A stretch of DNA of 46,895 bases from Pseudanabaena sp. PCC 6802 (GCF_000332175.1 NZ_KB235912.1:1-46895), one strand, 5' to 3'; positions 34,337 through 43,588 are shown, counted from the stretch's first letter. Translations and numbers: made by a program. The notes: generated by a model not told the origin, from the sequence alone.

Positions 34337-34354
34337 TTGTGCAGGGATTGCACA
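34337..34354 (+). promoter_or_regulatory. L-box-like site upstream of the second cpcBA
   Basis: TTGTGCA-GGGA-TTGCACA: the second heptamer is perfect, the first matches five of seven, and the spacer is exactly four bases. It lies 66 bases upstream of cpcB and reads with the gene. A candidate RcaC binding site. Confidence 0.65.
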
Positions 34355-34419
34355 AAACTTAAACAAATTTTTTTTGACCTTAAATCCTAATCAAAACAAC
34401 AATATAGGAGATTGAGTTT

Positions 34420-34938
34420 ATGTTAGACGCATTTGCAAAGGTGGTCTCTCAAGCTGACGCACGGGGCCAATACCTAAGCGGCGACCAAATTGATGCCCTT
34501 AGCGCAATGGTAGCTGATGGCAACAAGCGTATTGATATCGTCAACCGCATTACGAGCAACTCTTCTACAATCGTGGCAAATGCTGCACGCTCTTTGTTTG
34601 CAGAGCAGCCCCAATTGACCGCTCCTGGTGGCAATGCCTACACCAGCCGTCGGATGGCCGCCTGCTTGCGCGACATGGAAATCGTCCTGCGCTACATCAC
34701 CTATGCCATCTTCTCAGGTGACTCCAGCGCGCTAGACGATCGCTGCTTGAATGGACTGCGCGAAACCTATCTGGCTTTGGGTACACCAGGTGCTTCCGTT
34801 GCAGTAGGTATCGGCAAGATGAAGGATGCCGCGATCGCGATTGCTAACGATCCGAATGGTATAACCCGTGGTGACTGCTCCAGCTTAATTTCAGAATTGG
34901 GTGGCTACTTTGACAGAGCTGCCGCTGCAGTTGGCTAA
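34420..34938 (+). CDS. cpcB: Phycocyanin beta subunit, second copy
   Basis: A 172-residue beta chain with Cys82 (RRMAACLRD), Cys153 (TRGDC) and Asn72 conserved. It differs from the copy at 15612 mainly in the N-terminal half (for example [19 protein letters not shown]). The ribosome-binding site TAGGAG is upstream. The first gene of a two-gene unit with no linkers. In Fremyella a second cpcBA set of this kind is constitutive. Here it also has an L-box-like site. Confidence 0.97.
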   Translation: MLDAFAKVVSQADARGQYLSGDQIDALSAMVADGNKRIDIVNRITSNSSTIVANAARSLFAEQPQLTAPGGNAYTSRRMAACLRDMEIVLRYITYAIFSGDSSALDDRCLNGLRETYLALGTPGASVAVGIGKMKDAAIAIANDPNGITRGDCSSLISELGGYFDRAAAAVG

Positions 34939-34999
34939 TCGCTACATCGAAGTAATTGACTCAACTTTACAAAACTATTAAAGAGGTAAATTTACCAGT

Positions 35000-35488
35000 A
35001 TGAAAACTCCTTTAACCGAAGCAGTCGCCGCCGCCGATTCTCAAGGACGCTTCCTCAGCTCTACCGAGCTGCAAGTAGCATTCGGTCGTTTCCGTCAAGC
35101 ATCATCCGGCTTGCAAGCAGCTAAGTCATTAAGCGCCAATGCTTCTAGTCTGGCTAACGCAGCAGCTAATGCCGTATACCAAAAGTTCCCCTACACCACT
35201 ACCATGAGTGGCCCTAACTATGCCTCTACGCCAACCGGCAAAGACAAGTGCGTCAGAGACATCGGCTACTACCTGCGCATGGTGACCTACTGCCTAATCG
35301 TAGGCGGCACCGGTCCATTGGATGACTATCTATTGAGCGGAATTGCTGAAATCAATCGCACGTTCGATTTGTCTCCCAGCTGGTTTGTTGAAGCCTTGAA
35401 GCACATCAAAGCCAATCATGGTTTGAGTGGCGACGGAGCAGCAGAAGCCAACTCCTACATCGACTACGCCATCAACGCTCTCAGCTAG
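35000..35488 (+). CDS. cpcA: Phycocyanin alpha subunit, second copy
   Basis: A 162-residue alpha chain with Cys84 (KDKCVRD). The first 20 residues match the copy at 16232, with divergence afterwards (for example [19 protein letters not shown]). It lies 61 bases after cpcB, with the AAGAGG ribosome-binding site. A perfect 30-base palindrome follows as terminator. Confidence 0.97.
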   Translation: MKTPLTEAVAAADSQGRFLSSTELQVAFGRFRQASSGLQAAKSLSANASSLANAAANAVYQKFPYTTTMSGPNYASTPTGKDKCVRDIGYYLRMVTYCLIVGGTGPLDDYLLSGIAEINRTFDLSPSWFVEALKHIKANHGLSGDGAAEANSYIDYAINALS

Positions 35489-35511
35489 TCAAGTAACATC
35501 TTGAATCTCCT

Positions 35512-35541
35512 CAAAGGGAGTGGCGATCGCCACTCCCTTTG
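35512..35541. terminator. Perfect 30-base palindrome, bidirectional terminator
   Basis: CAAAGGGAGTGGCGA and its exact complement TCGCCACTCCCTTTG are joined at a GCGATCGC centre. It sits between cpcA and the convergent AplA-like gene and can serve both. Confidence 0.85.
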
Positions 35542-35553
35542 CATATTGGAGGA

Positions 35554-36126
35554 TTAGCGGAATTTTTTTAACTCATCGATCAGGCGATCGAAATAAGGGG
35601 CGATCGCGGCTTGCCGATCTGGTTCTACGTGCTTGAGACTGGCAGCTTTAACTCCTTCCAGTCCTACTACCATTGCATCTAAAGGAACATGCAACTCTTG
35701 ATAGAGCAGTTGCATGTAGTGCAAACCTTCAGCGCTGGTGTAGTCGGTATGCTGTCCCACAATACCGTAGGTAATACAACGCAGAAAGTGCCAGAAATCC
35801 CGCCAGCAGGCTTCGGCTCGTGCGGGCGGATGCAAACCGCCACCAGGCTCTGTAATTGCGGGAAATTTTGCCAGCACTTCGGATCTGGCTGCATCGACAA
35901 TGTCGGTGGCGCGATCGCGCAGCATCGTCGCTACGGGTATCAAAGCCGTGGATGCTGGGGCGAGTGCCTGAATCTGCTGCAAATCTCCATCGCTAAGGTA
36001 GCGCCCCCCATCGTCGGCTGCTTGCAATAGCGCGATCGATGCAGAGGGATGCGTATTTTGCCAGGTAGAAAAACTGACAATTCGAGCTTTTTGAATTAAA
36101 TCTCTAACTTTTGCGCTCAATTCCAT
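35554..36126 (-). CDS. AplA-like phycobiliprotein-related protein
   Basis: A 190-residue globin-fold phycobiliprotein relative. An N-terminal helix (MELSAKVRDLIQKARIV) precedes the biliprotein domain. The segment RAEACWRDFWHFLRCITYG aligns with the bilin-binding RRMAACLRD region of CpcB and keeps the attachment Cys (Cys107). It is not a canonical alpha or beta chain. Known: AplA of Fremyella is an allophycocyanin-like protein that binds bilin but is not in the antenna. The match to AplA is from memory of the family, so no symbol is given. Confidence 0.7.
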   Translation of the reverse strand: MELSAKVRDLIQKARIVSFSTWQNTHPSASIALLQAADDGGRYLSDGDLQQIQALAPASTALIPVATMLRDRATDIVDAARSEVLAKFPAITEPGGGLHPPARAEACWRDFWHFLRCITYGIVGQHTDYTSAEGLHYMQLLYQELHVPLDAMVVGLEGVKAASLKHVEPDRQAAIAPYFDRLIDELKKFR

Positions 36127-36157
36127 ATTTCTTACTGCTGGGGAGTTTTAATCGCTA

Positions 36158-36420
36158 AGGGTCGAATTCCCCGCCCCTTGGGGCGTGATAAAATTGTTGT
36201 GGTTCGCAGCCCACCGATTGAGAGTGAAAGTCAGGCATTGCCGGAACCTCCAAAGTTCGGGAATTGTATTGTACCCAGGGACTCTGGGGAAGGGAAACAG
36301 TCTGTCAAGTCGGTCTGTCGGGGAGTACGTCATGAGGCGGCTCTAGATCAGTGGCGTTGGGCAGAAATGTCTAATCGTGAGGTTAGGATGCCCCGTCCGC
36401 TTGCAGCGGGGAGGATGTCA
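36158..36420 (+). mobile_element. Remnant of a second IS200/IS605-type element
   Basis: A left hairpin with a CGCCCCTTGGGGCG palindrome follows GGGTCGAATTCC. A short open frame with TnpB-like C-terminal character comes next. The right hairpin CCCCGTCCGCTTGCAGCGGGG ends in GAGGATGTCA. It differs from the 26462-28128 element, so it is another subfamily. The last bases, TCA on this strand, are the stop codon of the lyase gene at 36418-37323. Confidence 0.65.
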
Positions 36421-37323
36421 CTCGTCATCGCCTTCTGCCAGGCGGCGTTCTAGTTTAGAGATCGCCAGTTTAGCCAGGAGGCGAATGGGTTCTTCTTCGT
36501 CATCGAGAGCGGCTCGCAGTGGTTCTAGTGCGGTTGTATCGCCTACCTTGCCCAATGAACTGACGGCAGCTTTACGCACGTCCACATCGCTATCTCGCAG
36601 CGCCAAAATCAGATGCGGTATGGCGGGAGGGTAGTTGACCTGTCCCAGCGTGGCGGCGGCTTCATTGCGAATCGCAACGGCGGCATCGGTGAGGGCGGCG
36701 ATCAAGATGTTGCAGGCTCGCTCGTCCGAGTTGGTTTGAGCTACCTGAGCGATCGCGGCGATCGCGGCGCAACGAACGTCCACAGAGTCAGAGCCCATAG
36801 CTTTGTACAGGTGTTCGGCAGCTTCGGCACCAATGAACGCTAATGCCCACGCCGCATGACCTTTAGTGCTTTCGGCATATTCCGGTGATGCCAGGATATC
36901 GAGCAGGGCTGGTACGGCGGTCTCGCCCGTCCTGGCAAGCGCACCAGCCGCCGATCCATTCACCACAGTATCCTCATCGTGCAAGAAGGCATCTAATAAA
37001 GCTGGCACGGCTCTGGGGTCGGCAATAATCGTTAATGTCTTGGTAGCAGCGCGACGCAGGACTACGTTTGATTTATCTGCTAAGGCTTCTAGCAGTATTG
37101 GGGTTGCTACTTCCCCAATTTCACCTAAGGTCTCGGCAAATCGGAGTCTGACCAGTCCTCGCGCATCGCCCAACCCCTCAAACACCATGCGTCGCATTAG
37201 TTGCCGATCGTTGGGGTCAAAGGTTTCGAGCGTGATGCGATCGGTTACCATTGCCATCAGTGCATCCGTCTCGGCTTGAGCCGCCAGCAGGCGATCGTCG
37301 CTAGACGTAGTTGAGTCAGTCAT
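36418..37323 (-). CDS. CpeF-like (MpeV-type) HEAT-repeat bilin lyase
   Basis: A 301-residue HEAT-repeat protein. An acidic N-terminal region (about 1-35) is followed by six or more repeats (RLRFAETLGEIGEVATPILL, RRAATKTLTIIADPRAVPAL, KGHAAWALAFIGAEAAEHLY, RKAAVSSLGKVGDTTALEPL). Its length and repeats resemble CpeF/MpeV, which helps attach the doubly linked phycoerythrobilin at beta-Cys48/59 of CpeB. That site is present in the CpeB here. Assignment by similarity from memory, not proven. The TGA stop is formed at the edge of an IS605-type remnant. Confidence 0.7.
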   Translation of the reverse strand: MTDSTTSSDDRLLAAQAETDALMAMVTDRITLETFDPNDRQLMRRMVFEGLGDARGLVRLRFAETLGEIGEVATPILLEALADKSNVVLRRAATKTLTIIADPRAVPALLDAFLHDEDTVVNGSAAGALARTGETAVPALLDILASPEYAESTKGHAAWALAFIGAEAAEHLYKAMGSDSVDVRCAAIAAIAQVAQTNSDERACNILIAALTDAAVAIRNEAAATLGQVNYPPAIPHLILALRDSDVDVRKAAVSSLGKVGDTTALEPLRAALDDEEEPIRLLAKLAISKLERRLAEGDDE

Positions 37324-37405
37324 ATAGCACTCCTATCTGAGTTGTAAAATTTCTTCGCCGATCGCTGACCGCTAACTTGCACGAATCATTTCGGATTGCT
37401 ATAGC
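37322..37405. repeat. 84-base MITE-like repeat
   Basis: Its ends ATAGCACTCC and GGATTGCTAT are near-perfect inverted copies. The interior CTATCTGAGTTGTAAAATTT recurs at 30427-30480, and AATCATTTCGGAT at 30604-30616. It lies directly upstream of the CpeF-like gene, so it may contain its transcription start. Confidence 0.6.
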
Positions 37406-37417
37406 AGGAAAGACAGT

Positions 37418-37657
37418 TTAATTCTTGGCGGTTACGGCAGCATAGCGATCGCGCAGTTCTTGCAACGCCGCATCAATTTTTTGGAGGTCGGGGTCGAGGT
37501 TAGCCATCATCTTAGCCTTTAGAATCTTGGCTTTTTGTGCCATGGTCGTCGTGTCATTTACCAGCCGCTCGCGATATTGCTCTAGCTCCGCAATCACCTC
37601 CGCTAATTCTTCGGGAGTGTCTTGGGGTGGCGAGTTAAGTTCTGAGTTGTCGGACAT
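37418..37657 (-). CDS. Small acidic coiled-coil hypothetical protein
   Basis: A 79-residue protein, charged and helical. Residues about 15-79 (EELAEVIAELEQYRERLVND, then IDAALQELRDRYAAVTAKN) have heptad-like hydrophobic spacing. No known family. The ribosome-binding site AGGAAT is present. A single L-box half site (TTGCACA on the minus strand) lies about 30 bases upstream. It is located between the CpeF-like lyase and cpcG on the same strand. Confidence 0.65.
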   Translation of the reverse strand: MSDNSELNSPPQDTPEELAEVIAELEQYRERLVNDTTTMAQKAKILKAKMMANLDPDLQKIDAALQELRDRYAAVTAKN

Positions 37658-37733
37658 ATGAGATTCCTAAAATTCTGTAATTTCTTTGTGCAAAAGCTCG
37701 TACCAAAAAAATATTTGCAGATCGACTGATATC

Positions 37734-37828
37734 TATAGCCAACAGGCTTAGGTCGGGGTGCAGGGGTAAAACCCCTGCGTGGGGGCGCAGCCCCCACACT
37801 CGCTGTCCTAACAGATCTGTCGGCTATA
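37734..37828. repeat. Palindromic MITE-like repeat, copy 4
   Basis: Same orientation as 6324-6427 and complement of 19052-19155 and 32623-32726. TATAGCC ends, GGGGTGCAGGGG/CCCCTGC and TGGGGGC/GCCCCCA stems. It lies upstream of the coiled-coil gene at 37418-37657. Confidence 0.85.
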
Positions 37829-37894
37829 CAATCGCAAAACGCCACATCCTCTCATCGCCGCCTTTGAGGACGGCGTGGGGCTGTCGGCGCTTAG

Positions 37895-37928
37895 CTCAAA
37901 TCCGAGCTATTAATAGCTCGGATTTGAG
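37895..37928. terminator. 34-base perfect palindrome after cpcG copy 3
   Basis: CTCAAATCCGAGCTATT and its exact complement AATAGCTCGGATTTGAG are adjacent. Located 31 bases past the cpcG stop on the minus strand. A likely terminator for cpcG. Confidence 0.8.
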
Positions 37929-37959
37929 GTTTAAACTGCTGAAATCACCCTCACAAGCT

Positions 37960-38703
37960 TTATCTACGAGGAAGAGAAGCCTGGATATTAATATTCAAAG
38001 CAGAGATGCGTTGAGGTGCATTACCTCTAGCACCAATACTGCGAGCCATGTTGAGGAACTCGGCAGGATCGCCAACTCTCATGTTAGCTGCGGAGTACCT
38101 GCGTGCGTTAGCTTGCCAAGCAACTTGAGGGAAGCCCAGCTTAGCGCGATAGTACTCGTTGTAGCGCGGCGAGAGAATATTAAACGGGATTTCGCCAGCT
38201 TCGCGACCGGGTAGAACGCGCCGCCGTTGATAAGGCACGGTACTGTAACCAAATGCTTCGAGGTATTCGTCGCTGTTGAGTAGCTCGTCAATAAAGCCTT
38301 GAATGCCCTTCGTCGCCACTACAATCGACCAGGCAATTTTTTCTCGATCGCTATAGACATCGCGACCGAGAACCCGTTGTACGGTCTGTTCGACAAAGCG
38401 ATAGTTGCTGTTGAGGTCGTAGAAACTGCGTCTGTAAGTATCAGAAAGTAAAAGACCTCGAATGAAGTCGCGTACCGTAATTTGACCGCTACGCAATTGA
38501 GATTCCAAAAATACTTCGCGATCGCGTGCAAACGCATGGAAAAAAATCTGACGATAAGCTGCTTCGATCAGATCGGTCATGTCAGTTCCTGACAACAAGT
38601 TATCAGTGGAAAAGATCCTGGGGCGATCGTCGCCAGGAATTTCGTAGCCAGTTACGCGATGATTGCGGCTAGATGGGGCATATTGTAAAAGAGGAATAGC
38701 CAT
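37960..38703 (-). CDS. cpcG: Rod-core linker CpcG, copy 3
   Basis: A 247-residue Cpc[18 protein letters not shown] at the start, PBS-linker domain at about 35-175 ([38 protein letters not shown]), soluble C-terminus ending QASLPRR. The most divergent of the three. Divergent from cpeBA, with which it shares a 274-base intergenic region, so it may serve phycoerythrin-containing rods. Joins rods to the core. Confidence 0.95.
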   Translation of the reverse strand: MAIPLLQYAPSSRNHRVTGYEIPGDDRPRIFSTDNLLSGTDMTDLIEAAYRQIFFHAFARDREVFLESQLRSGQITVRDFIRGLLLSDTYRRSFYDLNSNYRFVEQTVQRVLGRDVYSDREKIAWSIVVATKGIQGFIDELLNSDEYLEAFGYSTVPYQRRRVLPGREAGEIPFNILSPRYNEYYRAKLGFPQVAWQANARRYSAANMRVGDPAEFLNMARSIGARGNAPQRISALNINIQASLPRR

Positions 38704-38808
38704 GCCTAGAGAAACTCCCTTTTCTTAAGAAATCTTACAAAATATCCTTAATCATAGTAGGCAATGGATGCATCATTCGGATTAGTCTAATAAAAAATTA
38801 CACAACTT
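38704..38808 (-). promoter_or_regulatory. Conserved cpcG upstream region, copy 3
   Basis: Read towards cpcG: AAGTTGTGTAATTTTTTATT, then AGACTAATCCGAATGAT, TTGCCTACTATGATTAA and AGATTTCTTAAGAAAAGGGAG. Same block order as copies 1 and 2 with a few changes. Confidence 0.65.
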
Positions 38809-38821
38809 AAAGAAACCAGGC

Positions 38822-38852
38822 GCACAAATATTAAGGATTGTTACTTAGTTTT
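38822..38852 (+). promoter_or_regulatory. Phycoerythrin motif upstream of cpeB (candidate CpeR-pathway site)
   Basis: A 31-base block, GCAC-AA-ATTAAGGATTGTT followed by RCTTASTTTT, shared with the pebA upstream region at 43588-43618 at 27 of 31 positions. It lies 125 bases before cpeB. Known: both cpeBA and pebAB need CpeR in Fremyella. The link of this motif to CpeR is inference. Confidence 0.65.
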
Positions 38853-38914
38853 CCAAAAGTGGGACGACCGTCCCCGTCATCTTCTATGTTCAAAAACAGC
38901 TTGAGCGAGGGTAA

Positions 38915-39532
<618 letters not shown>

Positions 39533-39618
39533 CGCGTGCTGCAGTCTTCAGACACGATTGTCAAGATTGAGAACTTTTAAATTAAACCATTCCAAACAGA
39601 TCGTAAAAGACGTTCTAA

Positions 39619-40137
<519 letters not shown>

Positions 40138-40284
40138 AGCGTATCAGTAACACAGTAATTAGTGGCTGAATAAAATCCGTTCTCAATAGGGATTCTAGGT
40201 TGTTGCTTTGCCTGAGATAGGTTAAGTACATTTCTAGAGTCCCTTTGTTTGTGGGCTAGTTTGTGGGACCATTTGTTTCAAACT

Positions 40285-41556
40285 ATGGATAAGCGCTTTT
40301 TCAATTTCTTCAATCTCACTGAGGATGAAGCGATCGCAATCTTAGATACACCGCCAGATCGAGTGAGCGAAGATGATTCTCGATACATTGCAGCTTCCCA
40401 TCTGGTGAATTTCCCGACCGAGAAGTCGATCGCAGCTTTAATGCGAGCGATACAACAAACTGACCCAGCCCTCGATAATCGCATTGTGCGCCGCAAGGCG
40501 GTGGAAACTCTAGGTCGGCTAGAAGCAAAGCAGGCTCTCCCCTTAATTCGCAGTTGTTTGGCCGAAGAGGACTGCTACACGGTGGAAAATGCGGTGTGGG
40601 CGATCGGGGAAATTGGCACGCAGGATGGGGATTTACTAGAAGAAGTCGCCCAGTTGCTCGATAAACCCGGCCAAACCTACCGCGTCATCATCCATACCTT
40701 AACTAAACTGGATTACCAGCCAGCGCTAGATCGGATTCGGCGATTTGTCGATAGCACGGATGGGCCGATCGCTAGTGCGGCGATCGCGGCGGTCTGTCGA
40801 TTTGCCCGAGACTACAGCCAGATGGATAAAGTGGTGGCAATGTTGCAACACCGCGAGGTGTTTACGCGACGGCTATCGATCCAGGATTTGATCGATGCGA
40901 AATATTATCGAGCGATTCCGGCAATCGCCCGCTGTCCCGTATCGCTGGTATTTCGATTGCGAGGAATTCGACTGCTGGCAGAATCAGGTATTCCATCTGG
41001 AGAACTGAGCTTTGCTGAAGTGCAACCGTATTTAGAGCAGTCATTGCGCGATCGTCCCGAGGATCTGGATTTAGTACATGCCTACGATCTACCGCCGGAT
41101 CTGCCATTTCTCATGAGGGAACTGTACGAGACCGACTTTGGGCGCTGCTATTTGGCAACCAAAACCATCCTGGAATACTATGCTGATGAGGCTCCAGCCG
41201 CCCTATTTGATACCTATGCAGCGGAAGCATGCAACGACTATGGCGCGCATTTTCACGTAGTGAAACTATTCGGCTGGCTCAAACATGCCCCCGCTTACGA
41301 CCTCCTGATCGAAGCTCTACACAATCCGCAGCCCCAGTATCAAAAATCCCGCGCTGCCGCTGCGATCGCCCTGGCAGAGATCGGCGATGAGCGTGCGATT
41401 CCTCAGATTAAAGCTTGTTTGGATACCAGAATCTGGGATTTGCAATATGCGGCACTATTAGCATTAGAGAAATTGGGCGATACGAGCGATCGCGATCGCA
41501 TAGCAGAGGATAGCGATTGGCTTGTACGAGAAAAGATAAAGGCGATTAAATCGTAA
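40285..41556 (+). CDS. cpeY: CpeY, phycoerythrin alpha-subunit bilin lyase
   Basis: A 423-residue HEAT-repeat lyase. The start MDKRFFNFFNLTEDEAIAIL is diagnostic of CpeY; a TTG 36 bases upstream is less likely. Repeats run across the length (VRRKAVETLGRLEAKQALPL near 75, RAAAAIALAEIGDERAIPQI near 375). Known: CpeY attaches phycoerythrobilin to alpha-Cys82, helped by CpeZ. It lies after cpeBA and 25 bases before cpeZ. Confidence 0.95.
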   Translation: MDKRFFNFFNLTEDEAIAILDTPPDRVSEDDSRYIAASHLVNFPTEKSIAALMRAIQQTDPALDNRIVRRKAVETLGRLEAKQALPLIRSCLAEEDCYTVENAVWAIGEIGTQDGDLLEEVAQLLDKPGQTYRVIIHTLTKLDYQPALDRIRRFVDSTDGPIASAAIAAVCRFARDYSQMDKVVAMLQHREVFTRRLSIQDLIDAKYYRAIPAIARCPVSLVFRLRGIRLLAESGIPSGELSFAEVQPYLEQSLRDRPEDLDLVHAYDLPPDLPFLMRELYETDFGRCYLATKTILEYYADEAPAALFDTYAAEACNDYGAHFHVVKLFGWLKHAPAYDLLIEALHNPQPQYQKSRAAAAIALAEIGDERAIPQIKACLDTRIWDLQYAALLALEKLGDTSDRDRIAEDSDWLVREKIKAIKS

Positions 41557-41581
41557 TCTAATACATCAAAGATAGAACTCT

Positions 41582-42190
41582 ATGTCTCAAAACGAACTAT
41601 TTCAACAACTCAAGCATCCCAACCCTTACATGCGGGAACGGGCGATGGTGGAAATTGCGGAAAATCGCGACGACACGACTATTCCCAATTTGATGAGCGT
41701 TTTGGGCGACGAAGATGTTGTCTATCGAAGAGCAGCCGTAAAAGCCCTGGGCGTAATTGGTGCAGATACCGTACCGCCCTTAGTGGATGCCTTGCTCAAC
41801 AGCGATAATGTCACGGTGCGCGGTAGTGCGGCGAAGGCATTGGCACAGGTGGCGCTCAACTATCCCGAAGGTCCGTTTCCCGCTGTGGGAATGCAGGGCT
41901 TAAAAACCGCTCTCGATGACCTGAACCCCGTCGTGCATATCGCCGCCGTGATGGCATTGGGCGAGATTGGCGAACCTGCGCTCGATATATTGCTCGATTC
42001 ACTCCAAACCACTGATAATGTAGCATTAGCCGTATCGATCGCCAACGCTCTGGCCTCTATTGGCGGCGATCGCGCCGCTGCAACCCTCACCGGATTGATC
42101 GACGACGAATCTGCCGATCCCTACGTACGAGAAACGGCAGTTAGCGCTCTATCGCGATTGGAACAGGTGAATAGTATGAAACAAAGGTAG
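41582..42190 (+). CDS. cpeZ: CpeZ, phycoerythrin bilin lyase/chaperone
   Basis: A 202-residue HEAT-repeat protein with the CpeZ N-terminus MSQNELFQQLKHPNPYMRER and repeats YRRAAVKALGVIGADTVPPL and HIAAVMALGEIGEPALDILL. Known: CpeZ assists CpeY at alpha-82 and the lyase for beta-48/59 as a chaperone-like partner. It is followed after six bases by pcyA, so the two are co-transcribed. Confidence 0.94.
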   Translation: MSQNELFQQLKHPNPYMRERAMVEIAENRDDTTIPNLMSVLGDEDVVYRRAAVKALGVIGADTVPPLVDALLNSDNVTVRGSAAKALAQVALNYPEGPFPAVGMQGLKTALDDLNPVVHIAAVMALGEIGEPALDILLDSLQTTDNVALAVSIANALASIGGDRAAATLTGLIDDESADPYVRETAVSALSRLEQVNSMKQR

Positions 42191-42196
42191 ATCGCG

Positions 42197-42955
42197 ATGC
42201 AGTCGATGCAAACATCATTACGAGAACAGCAGTATCCTTTAGTTCGCCAACTAGCGAACTGCATTGAAGCGGTTTGGCAAGAATATTTGGATTTGTCTCC
42301 CTACCAGGTACCAGAAGATTTAGGTTACGTGGAAGGCTCTCTTGAAGGGGAAAGGCTCGCAATTGAAAATCATTGCTACCAAACGCCCCAATTTCGCAAA
42401 TTGCACCTGGAACTGGCTCAGATCGGGAAATCGCTCGATATCCTCCACTGCGTCATGTTTCCGAATCCCGACTACGCCCTGCCAATTTTTGGGACGGATC
42501 TGGTGGGAGGGCGCAGCGGTATCAGTGCCGCAGTTGTCGATCTGTCACCCATCAATCGAGATCGATCGCTGCCCAGCCAATATCAAGCATATTTGCAGGA
42601 TTTACCCATGCCAGAGTTTTCGCATCCTCGCGCTTTGCCGGAATGGGGCGATATCTTTTCGGAATTCTGCCTGTTTGTGCGCCCAGCCAGTCCGGCAGAA
42701 GAAAATGCATTTCTCGATCGCGTCAAGGAATTTTTAACCCTGCATTGTCAAATTGCCAGTACAGCTACACCTTTAACTTCGCAGGTGGAAATTGACAGAG
42801 TTTTAGCAGGGCAAGAATACTACTGCACGAAGCAACAACAGAACGACAAAACCCGCCGAGTGTTGGAAAAGTCCTTTGGCTCGGAATGGACGGAACGTTA
42901 CATGACTACCATGCTGTTCGACCGAGCAGATCGCTTCATTACGCCCGAACTATAA
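42197..42955 (+). CDS. pcyA: PcyA, phycocyanobilin:ferredoxin oxidoreductase, copy in the cpe operon
   Basis: A 252-residue bilin reductase. The family landmarks are clear: YQVPEDLGYVEGSLEGERL, then ENHCYQTPQFRKLHLELAQ with the catalytic Glu, DILHCVMFP with the catalytic His, FGTDLVGG with the catalytic Asp, and NDKTRRVLEKSFG. Known: PcyA reduces biliverdin to phycocyanobilin with four electrons from ferredoxin. It starts six bases after cpeZ. It is unusual to find it in a phycoerythrin operon. A second copy lies at 45290. Confidence 0.96.
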   Translation: MQSMQTSLREQQYPLVRQLANCIEAVWQEYLDLSPYQVPEDLGYVEGSLEGERLAIENHCYQTPQFRKLHLELAQIGKSLDILHCVMFPNPDYALPIFGTDLVGGRSGISAAVVDLSPINRDRSLPSQYQAYLQDLPMPEFSHPRALPEWGDIFSEFCLFVRPASPAEENAFLDRVKEFLTLHCQIASTATPLTSQVEIDRVLAGQEYYCTKQQQNDKTRRVLEKSFGSEWTERYMTTMLFDRADRFITPEL

Positions 42956-43000
42956 GTTGTCCAAATTATTTCTCTAAATTATTTCTCTGTTAAACACTGA

Positions 43001-43588
43001 ATGCACGCTACCTTCCCCACAACTATGATGGACTTCTTTCGCAAGAGTGAGGGGGTCTGGTTTACGCAGCGATCGGTTCACCACTTCGACTCTGCGGGGG
43101 ACGAGTCGGGCGAATCTAACCTGTTTGTATCTGTGGTGGCGAAAGACGATCCGCGCACAAAAGCAGTGTGCGAGCAACAGGGCATCGACCCAGCCAGGGC
43201 AATGGGGGGCGCAAGTTTTATGTGGCAAGCTAACGAAGATACGGAAACGCCCAACCCCGACAATGCAGCGGTATTGATCGATTTGCCCGATGACGAGACG
43301 GGGCGATCGGGAAAGCTACTGCGCGATCGGGGTTATGTCGAAAAAATTCCAGTGGTGAGCCGCTATTGGTTTGGGCAAGACGGCATTCTAACCATCGATA
43401 CGGAATATGACAAAAACCAGGGTCAGGAGCGGTGCTGGTTTATTACCGATGATTTTCGCGTGCGGGTCAGCACCGTACGCATGATGAATGGGGTGTACCT
43501 CATGACCTATTGTTCGGAGCGGCGCTGCATCTCCGAGTCGATGCTTGCACAAATGCTGAAAAATAACTTAGCACGTGCAGAAGGCTAG
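43001..43588 (+). CDS. CpcS/CpeS-family bilin lyase (CpcU/CpeU-like)
   Basis: A 195-residue protein; a start at 43025 or 43028 (MMDFFRKSEGVWFTQRS) fits the family better and gives 187-186 residues. Conserved segments: GKLLRDRGYVEKIP, YWFGQDGILTIDTEYD, CWFITDDFRVRVSTVRM. It is distant from the CpeS at 2932, so the target subunit may differ, possibly beta-82 of phycocyanin, for which no other dedicated CpcS is present here. Between pcyA and pebA on the same strand. Confidence 0.82.
   Translation: MHATFPTTMMDFFRKSEGVWFTQRSVHHFDSAGDESGESNLFVSVVAKDDPRTKAVCEQQGIDPARAMGGASFMWQANEDTETPNPDNAAVLIDLPDDETGRSGKLLRDRGYVEKIPVVSRYWFGQDGILTIDTEYDKNQGQERCWFITDDFRVRVSTVRMMNGVYLMTYCSERRCISESMLAQMLKNNLARAEG

Noticed and set aside
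36178-36453. 91-codon plus-strand frame after the AplA-like gene
   Set aside because: It runs through an IS605-type remnant and into the 3' end of the CpeF-like gene on the other strand. Treated as part of the element.
37686-37694. Single L-box half site before the coiled-coil gene
   Set aside because: TTGCACA occurs on the minus strand, but no second heptamer lies at the four-base spacing, so a lone seven-base match is not enough to call.
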